Source of the DNA: Syntrophorhabdus sp.
GTDB taxonomy: Bacteria > Desulfobacterota > BSN033 > UBA1163
DNA: 5,278 nt
NCBI GenBank assembly: GCA_020724025.1
Contig: DYHU01000262.1
Location: 1 to 5,278, forward strand
Direction of reading: 5' to 3'
Below the pieces are notes generated by a model. The model saw nothing but the letters and a program-made list of their open reading frames with translations. It had not been told where the DNA came from and did no database searches. Below are positions 1 through 5,247 of the stretch, in pieces (position 1 is the first letter of the stretch; each line of letters starts with the position of its first letter). The translations under genes and the position numbers were made by a program.

Positions 1-905
1 TACCCTGGATCCTCTTCGTCGCAACGAATTACAAGAGCCAAGCAATTATGGACCCTCTCCATGGAGACCCTGGCACTTTTCAAAACATCATCGCTAATAT
101 TTTGAATGATTGGGCGTCCCGAACTCCATTAATGGTAATATCCATACTCCTTCTCATCCTCTTTCCCATTCTCTCAAAGAAAAAAGAGAATGCTCTTATC
201 CTCCTGGTTATTTTTATTTTCCCTATCGGGGGGCTCTACCTCTTTTGCAAATTATTCAACATCACCCATTTCATCACTTCCAGATATTTTATCAATTTCC
301 TTCCCCTCTTTTTTATCATGCTCTTTCTCTCCCTCGATGCCATTGAGGTAAAGGTTTTCGATCTGAGAAGGTTCCTTAGGCTCAAGCTTCTCTTCCTCAT
401 CTTTCTTATCGCCTCCAATCTTATTTTTCTTCCACTCTACTACCGTTCTGAAAAACAAAATTTCAGAGGCCTCGTTAATTATTTGAGCGGACATCTCCGA
501 GAGAGAGATACGATCTTTGTTCAATCGATAGCCTATATTCCAGGGATCCTCCATTATTTCGGGACCATACCAAAAGGTCGCCACTATTCCATCCCTTATG
601 AGTTTAAAGATTCTGGAAACCAAATCGAATTTAAAAAGCCCTTCGTCTATAAAAATATATATTATACCATCTATTCCTCTAATATTTGTTGTGCCCAATA
701 TATTTCAGATGGGAATCGATTATGGATTGTCCATGGAAAAGAAGGGGCAAAGCAATTTAGTGAAAGTTTCCCTGTTGCAGTGAAAGGTTATTTCGATGGA
801 AGATTTGCCAGTTTCAGAAGATTCCCAAGCGATGCCTCAATGTACCTCTTTCTCTGGGATCCCAACTCACCGGATGAAAAGGGAATTGATATGCCGATTG
901 AATGA
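1..905 (+). CDS. GT-C type membrane glycosyltransferase, C-terminal part (5' end outside window)
   Basis: The reading frame is already open at the window edge (first full codon at 3) and gives about 300 residues. The ATG at 48 is probably internal: no ribosome binding site precedes it, and protein-like sequence (PWILFVATNYKSQAI) runs into it. Counting from that ATG, hydrophobic segments lie near residues 26-42, 48-67, 80-99 and 111-131, followed by a soluble tail of about 150 residues. The ITSRYFINFLPLFF stretch resembles the late 'RY-x-LP' membrane segment of family 39 (Dol-P-Man:protein mannosyltransferase-like) enzymes. Such proteins move a sugar from a lipid-phosphate carrier to an acceptor on the outer face of the membrane. 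The catalytic N-terminal loop with its acidic residues is not in the window, so donor and acceptor cannot be named. Another polytopic envelope protein remains possible. The stop codon lies 8 bases before the first GGACTGA repeat. Confidence 0.6.
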   Translation, partial: PWILFVATNYKSQAIMDPLHGDPGTFQNIIANILNDWASRTPLMVISILLLILFPILSKKKENALILLVIFIFPIGGLYLFCKLFNITHFITSRYFINFLPLFFIMLFLSLDAIEVKVFDLRRFLRLKLLFLIFLIASNLIFLPLYYRSEKQNFRGLVNYLSGHLRERDTIFVQSIAYIPGILHYFGTIPKGRHYSIPYEFKDSGNQIEFKKPFVYKNIYYTIYSSNICCAQYISDGNRLWIVHGKEGAKQFSESFPVAVKGYFDGRFASFRRFPSDASMYLFLWDPNSPDEKGIDMPIE

Positions 906-913
906 ACTGCAAA

Positions 914-1005
914 GGACTGAGTTAAAAATGGACTGAGGTTATTAAAGGGACTGAGGACTGAGTGAAAGAAGGACTGAGTGTTTAGGACTGAGTATTGAGG
1001 GCTGA
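914..1005 (+). repeat. Heptameric GGACTGA repeat array after the GT-C gene
   Basis: Exact GGACTGA units start at 914, 930, 948, 955, 971 and 985, followed in phase by GTATTGA (992) and GGGCTGA (999). Spacings are 7, 14 or 16 bases, so the array is built on a 7-base period with two 2-base slips. It starts just downstream of the stop codon at 903-905 and reads in the gene's sense direction. Because 7 is not a multiple of 3, the TGA in each unit falls in all three frames. Function is unknown; short tandem heptamers are known from some bacterial genomes. Confidence 0.8.
921..959 (+). repeat. 39-bp direct repeat, left copy
   Basis: This stretch matches 2037-2075 at 38 of 39 positions in the same orientation; the single difference is T at 929 against A at 2045. 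The two copies bracket the mntA-hepT pair. The match runs across unit boundaries of the heptamer array, including a non-heptameric segment (GTTATTAAAG), so it shows shared descent or copying and not just two arrays with the same consensus. Confidence 0.85.
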
Positions 1006-1035
1006 ATAAATTACGAAAGGAAAAGAATCTATTGT

Positions 1036-1146
1036 TTATTTACTTCTTTTATAAATTGTGGTATGTGTTAATCCATATTTATTTAGTGGTTTGAAATAAG
1101 CTTTTTTAAATTCCTCCACGCCGTCCGGGGGCACTTTCGGAATCAT
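1036..1146 (-). pseudogene. Possible 36-residue ORF fragment opposite the mntA leader
   Basis: A short frame on the minus strand runs from ATG (1146-1144) to TAA (1038-1036). It reads protein-like: an MIPKVPPDGVEEFKKAY start, then a basic, Tyr-rich tail. From memory, the 'PDGVEEFKKAY' part resembles the start of small conserved bacterial proteins in which such a segment precedes a '-YGIELSxEEA-' stretch. Here the later part does not match that pattern, which suggests a remnant. No Shine-Dalgarno site lies upstream of its ATG. Its ATG and that of mntA share one CATG palindrome at 1144-1147, so both cannot be freely initiated at once. It may be chance or debris. Confidence 0.25.
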
Positions 1147-1576
1147 GAAAAACGAAATTAAAAAAAGAGATATTCTTTTAAAAACTCTTAAAGAGGTGAT
1201 GGAAAAGGAAGAAGATGTCCTCTTTGCCTACCTCTATGGTTCGTATGCATACGGTGTCGTCCATTCTGAGAGTGATATTGATGTAGCGGTTTATCTTAAG
1301 CCTTCAGATATCAAAGAATACCTTAATAAGGAAAAGAGAATCCTCTCCGCCTTAATTGATAGACTTCACACTGACCGAATTGACCTTAGAATCCTTAATG
1401 TCTCGCCTCTTCTTCTACAGTATCATGTAATCAAGGAAGGGATTCCTATTTTGATTAAAGATGAGCAAGAAAGGATTGATTTTGAGACCAGGGTGATGAA
1501 CAGATTTTTCGAATTGAAGCCTTGTCTTGATGAGTATAGGGAGATGCTTTTTTTGAGAATTAAAGCGGGTATCTAA
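1145..1576 (+). CDS. mntA: MNT-domain nucleotidyltransferase antitoxin (MntA family)
   Basis: This 143-residue minimal nucleotidyltransferase carries the full family signature. GS at residues 32-33 is followed ten residues later by D44-x-D46 (GSX10DXD), and a third candidate metal ligand is D80 in RIDLRIL. In characterised HepT-MntA pairs the MNT partner transfers AMP from ATP onto a tyrosine of the HEPN toxin and so neutralises it; cytoplasmic action of that kind is inferred here from the family. All catalytic residues are present, so it is probably active. The ATG at 1145 is the only usable start, because the upstream frame closes at TAA 1097-1099 without another start codon. The ribosome site is weak (CGGA just upstream, or a G-run at 1127-1131). 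The stop TAA abuts the ATG of hepT with no gap, which implies co-translation. Confidence 0.9.
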   Translation: MKNEIKKRDILLKTLKEVMEKEEDVLFAYLYGSYAYGVVHSESDIDVAVYLKPSDIKEYLNKEKRILSALIDRLHTDRIDLRILNVSPLLLQYHVIKEGIPILIKDEQERIDFETRVMNRFFELKPCLDEYREMLFLRIKAGI

Positions 1577-2029
1577 ATGAAATCAAAAGGGCTAATCAGG
1601 AAAGAAAGGATCATCGAATATCTCGATAATATCGAAAGACAGCTGAAGGACATCAGATCGATCCCCATTCCGGATAAAGATTTTTTCCTTAACAGGGAAA
1701 ATTCAATCCAGATTAAAGCAATCAAATATAGTCTGGCCTGTGCCATTCAGGATGTTACTCGTATCTCGGCACATATCGCCTCAGCCCTTTCCCTATGGAA
1801 AGTCAGGGAGAGCGAAGCTGAAGCCATCCTGGCTTTGGCTGAGGGGGGAATCATACCAAAGGAATTTGTCGAGAAGATAAAGGGAATGCCTTCATTTCGA
1901 AATAGGATTATCCATGATTATTTGCCCAACGAATTTGATGCAGAAAAACTTTATGAGAGTTTACAAAATTTAGATGATTTTAAGAAATTATCAAGATATG
2001 TCCTCGAATGGATTTCAAAAGAGGACTGA
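1577..2029 (+). CDS. hepT: HEPN-domain ribonuclease toxin (HepT family, DUF86-like)
   Basis: This 150-residue, largely helical protein has the HEPN active-site motif RX4HXY: R108, H113 and Y115 within FRNRIIHDY. In studied family members the Arg and His form a metal-independent RNase site, and the motif Tyr is the residue AMPylated by the MntA partner. Both the predicted active residues and the modification target are intact here. It starts at the base after the mntA stop, with only a weak GCGGG site inside the mntA end, so translational coupling is likely. The C-terminus ends ...SKED and its stop codon TGA (2027-2029) is itself the last three bases of a GGACTGA repeat unit, so the heptamer array defines the end of the gene. 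The RNA target (tRNA or mRNA) cannot be read from the sequence. Confidence 0.9.
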   Translation: MKSKGLIRKERIIEYLDNIERQLKDIRSIPIPDKDFFLNRENSIQIKAIKYSLACAIQDVTRISAHIASALSLWKVRESEAEAILALAEGGIIPKEFVEKIKGMPSFRNRIIHDYLPNEFDAEKLYESLQNLDDFKKLSRYVLEWISKED

Positions 2030-2117
2030 AGATAGAGTTAAAAAAGGACTGAGGTTATTAAAGGGACTGAGGACTTAAAATATACAACAAGGACTGGGGT
2101 ACTATAATGAGCGCTGA
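2023..2117 (+). repeat. Heptameric GGACTGA repeat array at the end of hepT
   Basis: Exact units start at 2023 (containing the hepT stop codon), 2046 and 2064. Variants follow: GGACTTA at 2071, GGACTGG at 2091 and GCGCTGA at 2111. The first two exact units are 23 bases apart, against 16 in the array at 914, a difference of one heptamer. This array is more decayed than the one after the GT-C gene. It fills most of the space between hepT and the convergent protease gene, and reads in the hepT sense direction. Confidence 0.75.
2037..2075 (+). repeat. 39-bp direct repeat, right copy
   Basis: Right-hand partner of 921-959, with 38 of 39 bases identical and in the same orientation. It begins 7 bases after the hepT stop codon. 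The bases between the copies (960-2036) hold the rest of the left array, the ORF fragment at 1036-1146 and the complete mntA-hepT pair. Homologous recombination between the copies would delete the module as one unit. Confidence 0.85.
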
Positions 2118-2167
2118 AAAATAGAGAGGTTTTAGGATTTGTTTGCCTTATGGGTCTCCGGACAAGC

Positions 2168-2563
2168 TTATAATTTTTGGAAGGTTACCTTTCCTTCCAT
2201 ATCACTAAAACATACCCTAAAGATATCAAAGAAGTCTCTTCTGCCCAAAAGATTAAAGCCGACACCAAGTCTTTCAGAAAAGCCTATCTCAGCAGTAAAT
2301 TCAATCTCACCAATACTCACTGGAAGGTTAAAGAGATATACAGGGATATAACTCCCGTCACCAACTACAACCATTGTTTTTCTCCCTTGCATGATGTCTA
2401 TTCCGAGACCTTCAGCTTCTTTGCAGGCAAAAATGGAATAGGTAGCCCCTGAATCCACAAAAGCCCAAAATTCAAACCAACGGTCTTGCCCCTTTAATTT
2501 AATAGGAATCATAGGAACTATCATATCTCGATATTTTGTGTAAGCAAATTCTATAACAGACAC
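2168..2563 (-). CDS. Stand-alone retropepsin-like aspartic protease (clan AA)
   Basis: This 131-residue protein is the size of a single retropepsin domain. It has the catalytic motif DSGAT (D37, G39, T41) preceded by hydrophobic FWAFV, a flap-like region near residues 66-90 (GDGSYIPVYLF, then SIGEIEF), and the late hydrophobic-Gly motif NLLGRRDFF near 104-112. Such single-domain proteins would act as homodimers, each chain giving one Asp; this is inferred. No signal peptide or membrane segment is seen, so it is probably cytoplasmic. Translation starts at GTG (2563-2561), overlapping the end of the upstream DUF5678-like gene by 13 bases, with a strong AGGAGG site inside that gene. The substrate is unknown; the small partner protein is the obvious candidate. 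Confidence 0.85.
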   Translation of the reverse strand: MSVIEFAYTKYRDMIVPMIPIKLKGQDRWFEFWAFVDSGATYSIFACKEAEGLGIDIMQGRKTMVVVGDGSYIPVYLFNLPVSIGEIEFTAEIGFSERLGVGFNLLGRRDFFDIFRVCFSDMEGKVTFQKL

Positions 2564-2763
2564 TCAAAGTCCTCCTCTCTTGGGACCCGGAGAACGGAGG
2601 GTATTAGCGTTGGATATTTTTCCCTGGCCGCATCATCCACCTCTTTGACGGAGTCTCCCACAGCGACAACTCCCCCACCCGCCACAGAAACATATTTGCC
2701 CGCATAATTCTTTACCAATTCGCTGAAGTGTTCATATATCCATTTCTGGTCCTCGGTTACCAT
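2551..2763 (-). CDS. Small DUF5678-like protein, partner of the aspartic protease
   Basis: This 70-residue protein resembles the DUF5678 family. An early Trp and acidic helix (EDQKWIYEHFSELVKNY) leads to GKYVSVAGGGVVAVGDSVKEV, then DDAAREKYP, and near the end VLRVPREED. Family function is unknown; the GKYV and VVAVGD strands suggest a small alpha/beta fold. An upstream in-frame GTG at 2772 would add three residues, but the AGGGAGG at 2780-2774 lies almost against it; the ATG at 2763 is 10 bases from that site and is preferred. The gene ends inside the start of the protease gene, so the pair is co-transcribed and probably translationally coupled. It could be a regulator, adaptor or substrate of the protease; nothing in the sequence decides between these. 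Confidence 0.75.
   Translation of the reverse strand: MVTEDQKWIYEHFSELVKNYAGKYVSVAGGGVVAVGDSVKEVDDAAREKYPTLIPSVLRVPREEDFECLL
2571..2576 (-). promoter_or_regulatory. Shine-Dalgarno site fixing the GTG start of the protease
   Basis: AGGAGG on the minus strand lies 7 bases upstream of the GTG at 2563 and inside the last codons of the DUF5678-like gene. It supports a non-ATG start and independent ribosome loading on the second gene. Confidence 0.8.
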
Positions 2764-2773
2764 CTCTTTCACA

Positions 2774-2780
2774 CCTCCCT
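2774..2780 (-). promoter_or_regulatory. Shine-Dalgarno site favouring the ATG at 2763
   Basis: AGGGAGG on the minus strand is 10 bases from the ATG at 2763 but only about one base from the in-frame GTG at 2772, which decides for the shorter product. Confidence 0.65.
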
Positions 2781-2829
2781 AAATTTGAAATATCTTCTCC
2801 TTTCCTTGGCTGATATTATGTTTTCTTAT

Positions 2830-2858
2830 ATTTTGATATTTATCACCTCCCAAGTCAA
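2830..2858 (-). promoter_or_regulatory. Candidate promoter of the DUF5678-protease operon
   Basis: On the minus strand, TTGACT (2858-2853; 5 of 6 bases of the -35 consensus) is followed after 17 bases by CAAAAT (2835-2830; 4 of 6 of the -10 consensus). Transcription from here would give a leader of about 60 bases before the ATG at 2763. The spacing is ideal but the -10 is poor. The spacer also contains GGGAGGTGAT, a ribosome-site-like string with no usable start after it. Confidence 0.35.
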
Positions 2859-2899
2859 GCATATCATATCAAAATTATTGTTAAGCAGAAGAATAGAAA

Positions 2900-2929
2900 G
2901 GTGGATCCGCTTCGCTTGATCCACCCTAC
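2900..2929. repeat. REP-like palindromic element at the truncation point
   Basis: GGTGGATC (2900-2907) and GATCCACC (2918-2925) form an 8-bp perfect stem around a 10-base loop (CGCTTCGCTT, itself able to pair G-C/C-G), followed by CTAC at 2926-2929. Read on the minus strand it begins GTAGGGTGGATC, the form of dispersed extragenic palindromes I recognise from many bacterial genomes. It sits within 10 bases of where the four-helix-bundle homology ends. Confidence 0.7.
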
Positions 2930-3102
2930 ACCTAACTTTCAAAAAATCGCCCTGTTTCGTCACCTGGTAAATATTTTTGGTAAGTTCTCTTGCCTTCTGC
3001 CAGGCAATCAAATCCTCAAACTTCTCTATCCTCCCAGGATTGGTCATAAATTAACTCCTTTCAATAAAATCTATCCAAACATATTTGAAATTTCTCCAAA
3101 AT

Positions 3103-3140
3103 CCCCTCCCCCTTTCGATGGGGGAGGGTGAGGGTGGGGG
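3103..3140. repeat. GC-rich hairpin repeat, copy 1, with G-quadruplex motif
   Basis: CCCTCCCCC (3104-3112) and GGGGGAGGG (3120-3128) make a 9-bp perfect stem with a 7-base loop. The 3' arm continues as G-tracts at 3126-3128, 3131-3133 and 3135 onwards; with the 3120-3124 tract this meets the four-run G-quadruplex pattern on the plus strand. No T-run follows, so it is not a standard terminator. It resembles dispersed 'CCCTCCCC...GGGGAGGG' intergenic repeats of environmental genomes. Confidence 0.65.
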
Positions 3141-3168
3141 TGGACAAAAGAGATTTGGTCTGAATTTG

Positions 3169-3208
3169 GTCCCCCCTCCCCTTCATCCCCTCCCACGTTG
3201 GGGAGTGG
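3169..3208. repeat. GC-rich hairpin repeat, inverted copy 2
   Basis: On the minus strand this has the same architecture as the element at 3103-3140: a CTCCCC arm, short loop, GGGAGGGG arm, then further G-tracts. The local stem is CTCCC (3190-3194) with GGGAG (3201-3205). The C-tracts at 3171-3176, 3178-3181, 3187-3190 and 3192-3194 give a G-quadruplex pattern on the minus strand. It lies about 30 bases from copy 1 in inverted orientation, so the pair looks like a two-unit REP/BIME-type element. Confidence 0.55.
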
Positions 3209-3284
3209 AAGTTTTTTTGTGTAAAAATGTTAGAGATAAATCCTCAGACTTTCTTGTGTAGGAATCTTATGTATTCAATACTAC

Positions 3285-3312
3285 TCGGCCCTCAGTCGTC
3301 GGTGCTCAGTCC
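3285..3312 (-). repeat. Heptameric repeat array directly after asnB
   Basis: On the minus strand, four units in perfect 7-base phase start at the base after the asnB stop codon: GGACTGA (3312-3306), GCACCGA (3305-3299), CGACTGA (3298-3292) and GGGCCGA (3291-3285). All fit NNNCYGA. This is the same repeat family as after the GT-C gene and hepT, again reading in the sense direction of the gene that precedes it. Confidence 0.75.
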
Positions 3313-5223
3313 TTAAATATAGGGATGATATCGATCTACCCAGAGTTGCCAGATGAGGAGGGTCCAGAGTTGTTTTCGATTATCCCTTTCATTCTCAAGG
3401 TGATCTTGAAGGAGCTTTTCAACATATTCAGGGTTGAGAAATCCCTCTCGTTTAATTCGATCAGCCGAAAGTTGATCGCTAAACAATTCCTTCAAGGGTC
3501 CCTTTACCCATTTGGCAATGGGAACGCCAAACCCTTTTTTGGGCCTATTGACCACTTCTTCCGGCAGAAACTTCTTCATCGCCCTTTTTAGAATATATTT
3601 CGACGTAAACCCTCTTAATTTCAATCTTGAAGGAAGTCCCATCACAAATTCCACAAGCTCAGAATCGAGAAATGGCGCTCTTACTTCAAGGGAGCAGGCC
3701 ATGCTGGCCCGATCGACCTTCACCAGAATGGCTTCCTGGAGATAGAGCCTTAAATCCAGGTATTGCAGGAGGGTCATTCGATCCCTCGATGGATATTCCT
3801 TCTCATACAAAGAGATATCTTCAACCAATCGATCTCGATTGAACTGGTTACTAATCTCATCAGATAAAACTTTTTCATTTTCTGAAAACGAGAAAGAGCC
3901 CAGCCAGACCGAGTTCCTGATTCCATCGGGATAGCCGATGCCGGAGAGAAATTTTTTAACCTTGAAATCGAAACTGATATTTTCGTCGGATACCGGAAGC
4001 AAATTTGCTAAAAAAGTGGCAACGGGATGAAGAAAACCGAAATAATTCTCATAAGGCCTGGCCAATTGATGAGCAAGATAGGTGGGATACCCTGCAAATA
4101 ACTCGTCCCCTCCGTCTCCACCCAGGGCGACCGTTACATGTTCACGGGTGAATTTAGAAAGAAGATACGTGGGCAAAATGGAGGCATCGGCCATCGGTTC
4201 ATCTAAAATATCTGGCAGCTTTGGAACGATTTGGAGTAGGTCATCAGGAGTCATTCTCTGTTCATAATGCTCCGTTTCAAGAAAAGTGGATGCCAGGTAG
4301 GCATATCTTGATTCGTCAAAAGATGGATCTTCGAAACCGATCGAAAAGGTTTTTACCTTTCCTGGAACCTCCTTTTGGGCAAAGGCGGCGATCGCGCTCG
4401 AATCAATTCCTCCGCTTAAAAAAATACCCAGGGGAACATCACTGATGAGCCTCCGTCTCACCGAGGCTCGTAGAAGCTCGATGATCCTTGAATCAGCCTC
4501 TGCCTCTGAAATGTCCGTCACCTCTCCGGCATCAAACGGTGACCAATATTTTTTTATTTCGTGTTTGCCGTTTCTCCAGATTAAGTAAGAAGCGGCTGGA
4601 AGTTTCATCGCATTTTCAAAGATGCTATGCGGAGAGGGGATAAATTCATAAAAAAGATATTTCGTCAGAGAGAGTGGAGAAATCTTTCGCGGGAAATTGG
4701 GGTAACCCATGATGGCTTTCAATTCCGAAGCAAACAAGAAAGCCCCGGGGAGGATACTGTAATAGAGAGGTTTCTTTCCAAGCCGATCTCTTGCAAGGAT
4801 GAGTTGTTTTTTGCTGTCATCCCAGATTCCAATGGCAAACATCCCACTCAAATGTTTAAAACACTCTTCTCCATATTCTTCATAAGAATGGATAATCACT
4901 TCCGTATCCGAATTTGTTTTAAACCGATGACCGAGTGCTCTTAATTTTTCTCTTAATTCTTGGAAATTATAAATCTCTCCATTAAAGATGACCCATACCG
5001 TCCCATCCTCATTGGAAAGGGGCTGTTGCCCTGAGACCAAATCGATGATGCTTAATCTTCGATGTCCAAGGAAAAGAAAAGGGCCTTTCTCGTCCAGGGG
5101 CCGAATATATTCACCCCGGTCGTCCGGCCCTCTATGGGAAAGAACATCCCGCATTCCCCTTAGAATTTGGCGCTCAGGAATTTCAGATGGTTTTGAGGTG
5201 AGAAATCCTACGATGCCGCACAT
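3313..5223 (-). CDS. asnB: Asparagine synthase, glutamine-hydrolysing (AsnB type)
   Basis: This complete 636-residue, two-domain enzyme is in the usual size range (about 550-640). The N-terminal class II glutaminase domain has the nucleophile Cys2 exposed after Met removal (MCGIVGF), SHRGPD near 29-34, HRRLSIID at 54-61, NGEIYN at 81-86 and SDTE at 105-108. The C-terminal synthetase domain has the ATP-pyrophosphatase loop SGGIDSS at 270-276, DEPMAD at 341-346, GGDGGDELFAGY at 368-379 and KVDRASMACSLEVRAPFLD near 502-520. Ammonia released from glutamine is used with ATP to amidate aspartate via an AMP intermediate. All catalytic parts are intact. Paralogues of this length often lie in surface-polysaccharide loci and may amidate other acceptors; the GT-C gene nearby makes that an alternative. 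The ATG at 5223 is fixed by Cys2; its ribosome site is weak. Confidence 0.93.
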   Translation of the reverse strand: MCGIVGFLTSKPSEIPERQILRGMRDVLSHRGPDDRGEYIRPLDEKGPFLFLGHRRLSIIDLVSGQQPLSNEDGTVWVIFNGEIYNFQELREKLRALGHRFKTNSDTEVIIHSYEEYGEECFKHLSGMFAIGIWDDSKKQLILARDRLGKKPLYYSILPGAFLFASELKAIMGYPNFPRKISPLSLTKYLFYEFIPSPHSIFENAMKLPAASYLIWRNGKHEIKKYWSPFDAGEVTDISEAEADSRIIELLRASVRRRLISDVPLGIFLSGGIDSSAIAAFAQKEVPGKVKTFSIGFEDPSFDESRYAYLASTFLETEHYEQRMTPDDLLQIVPKLPDILDEPMADASILPTYLLSKFTREHVTVALGGDGGDELFAGYPTYLAHQLARPYENYFGFLHPVATFLANLLPVSDENISFDFKVKKFLSGIGYPDGIRNSVWLGSFSFSENEKVLSDEISNQFNRDRLVEDISLYEKEYPSRDRMTLLQYLDLRLYLQEAILVKVDRASMACSLEVRAPFLDSELVEFVMGLPSRLKLRGFTSKYILKRAMKKFLPEEVVNRPKKGFGVPIAKWVKGPLKELFSDQLSADRIKREGFLNPEYVEKLLQDHLENERDNRKQLWTLLIWQLWVDRYHPYI

Positions 5224-5241
5224 TTATATCGTGTCCGTTAG

Positions 5242-5247
5242 ATTATA
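5242..5247 (-). promoter_or_regulatory. Possible -10 box of asnB
   Basis: A perfect TATAAT on the minus strand lies 18 bases upstream of the asnB ATG, so the leader would be only about ten bases, in keeping with the weak ribosome site. No recognisable -35 hexamer is present 16-18 bases further up, so the call is tentative. Confidence 0.3.

Larger units (their letters stand above)
2826..3047 (-). pseudogene. Four-helix-bundle protein (S23/IVP family), truncated
   Basis: The frame gives 73 residues. The first 37 match the family's usual beginning: I-x-K-FEDLIAWQKARELTKNIYQVT followed by GDFLK. Intact members are about 115-130 residues and continue with a 'DxxLxxQ-RRA-SIxxNIAEG' region. Here the match stops at codon 37 (near 2937), a REP-like hairpin follows and is read through as VDQAKRIHL, and the rest is unrelated and ends at a chance stop. 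The start is good: ATG at 3047 with AAAGGAG 7 bases upstream (3061-3055). The family was first noted within intervening sequences of 23S rRNA genes, but most members are free-standing genes of unknown role. The residual peptide is probably not functional. Confidence 0.75.

Noticed and set aside
48..50. ATG at 48 as the true start of the first gene
   Set aside because: There is no ribosome site in front of it and the frame is open, with protein-like sequence, to the window edge.
252..698. A 148-codon open frame on the minus strand inside the GT-C gene
   Set aside because: It is antisense to a well-supported membrane protein, has no recognisable domain and no ribosome site. It is a by-product of the coding sequence.
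1032..1055. TTGTTT and TATAAA as a promoter for mntA
   Set aside because: The spacing is 12 bases, too short for a standard promoter, and no better pair was found between 1006 and 1144.
914..2117. The repeat arrays as a CRISPR
   Set aside because: Units are 7 bases with no unique spacers of regular length, and no cas gene is present.
2177..2452. A 91-codon plus-strand frame opposite the aspartic protease
   Set aside because: It lies wholly antisense to a gene with clear DSGAT and LLGR motifs, and its composition gives no domain.
3104..3128. Strong hairpin as an intrinsic terminator
   Set aside because: No T-run follows on either strand; the flanking G-runs and an inverted second copy fit a dispersed repeat better.
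4627..4944. A 105-codon plus-strand frame, and other plus-strand frames at 3325-5248
   Set aside because: All are antisense to asnB, whose motifs are continuous over its full length.
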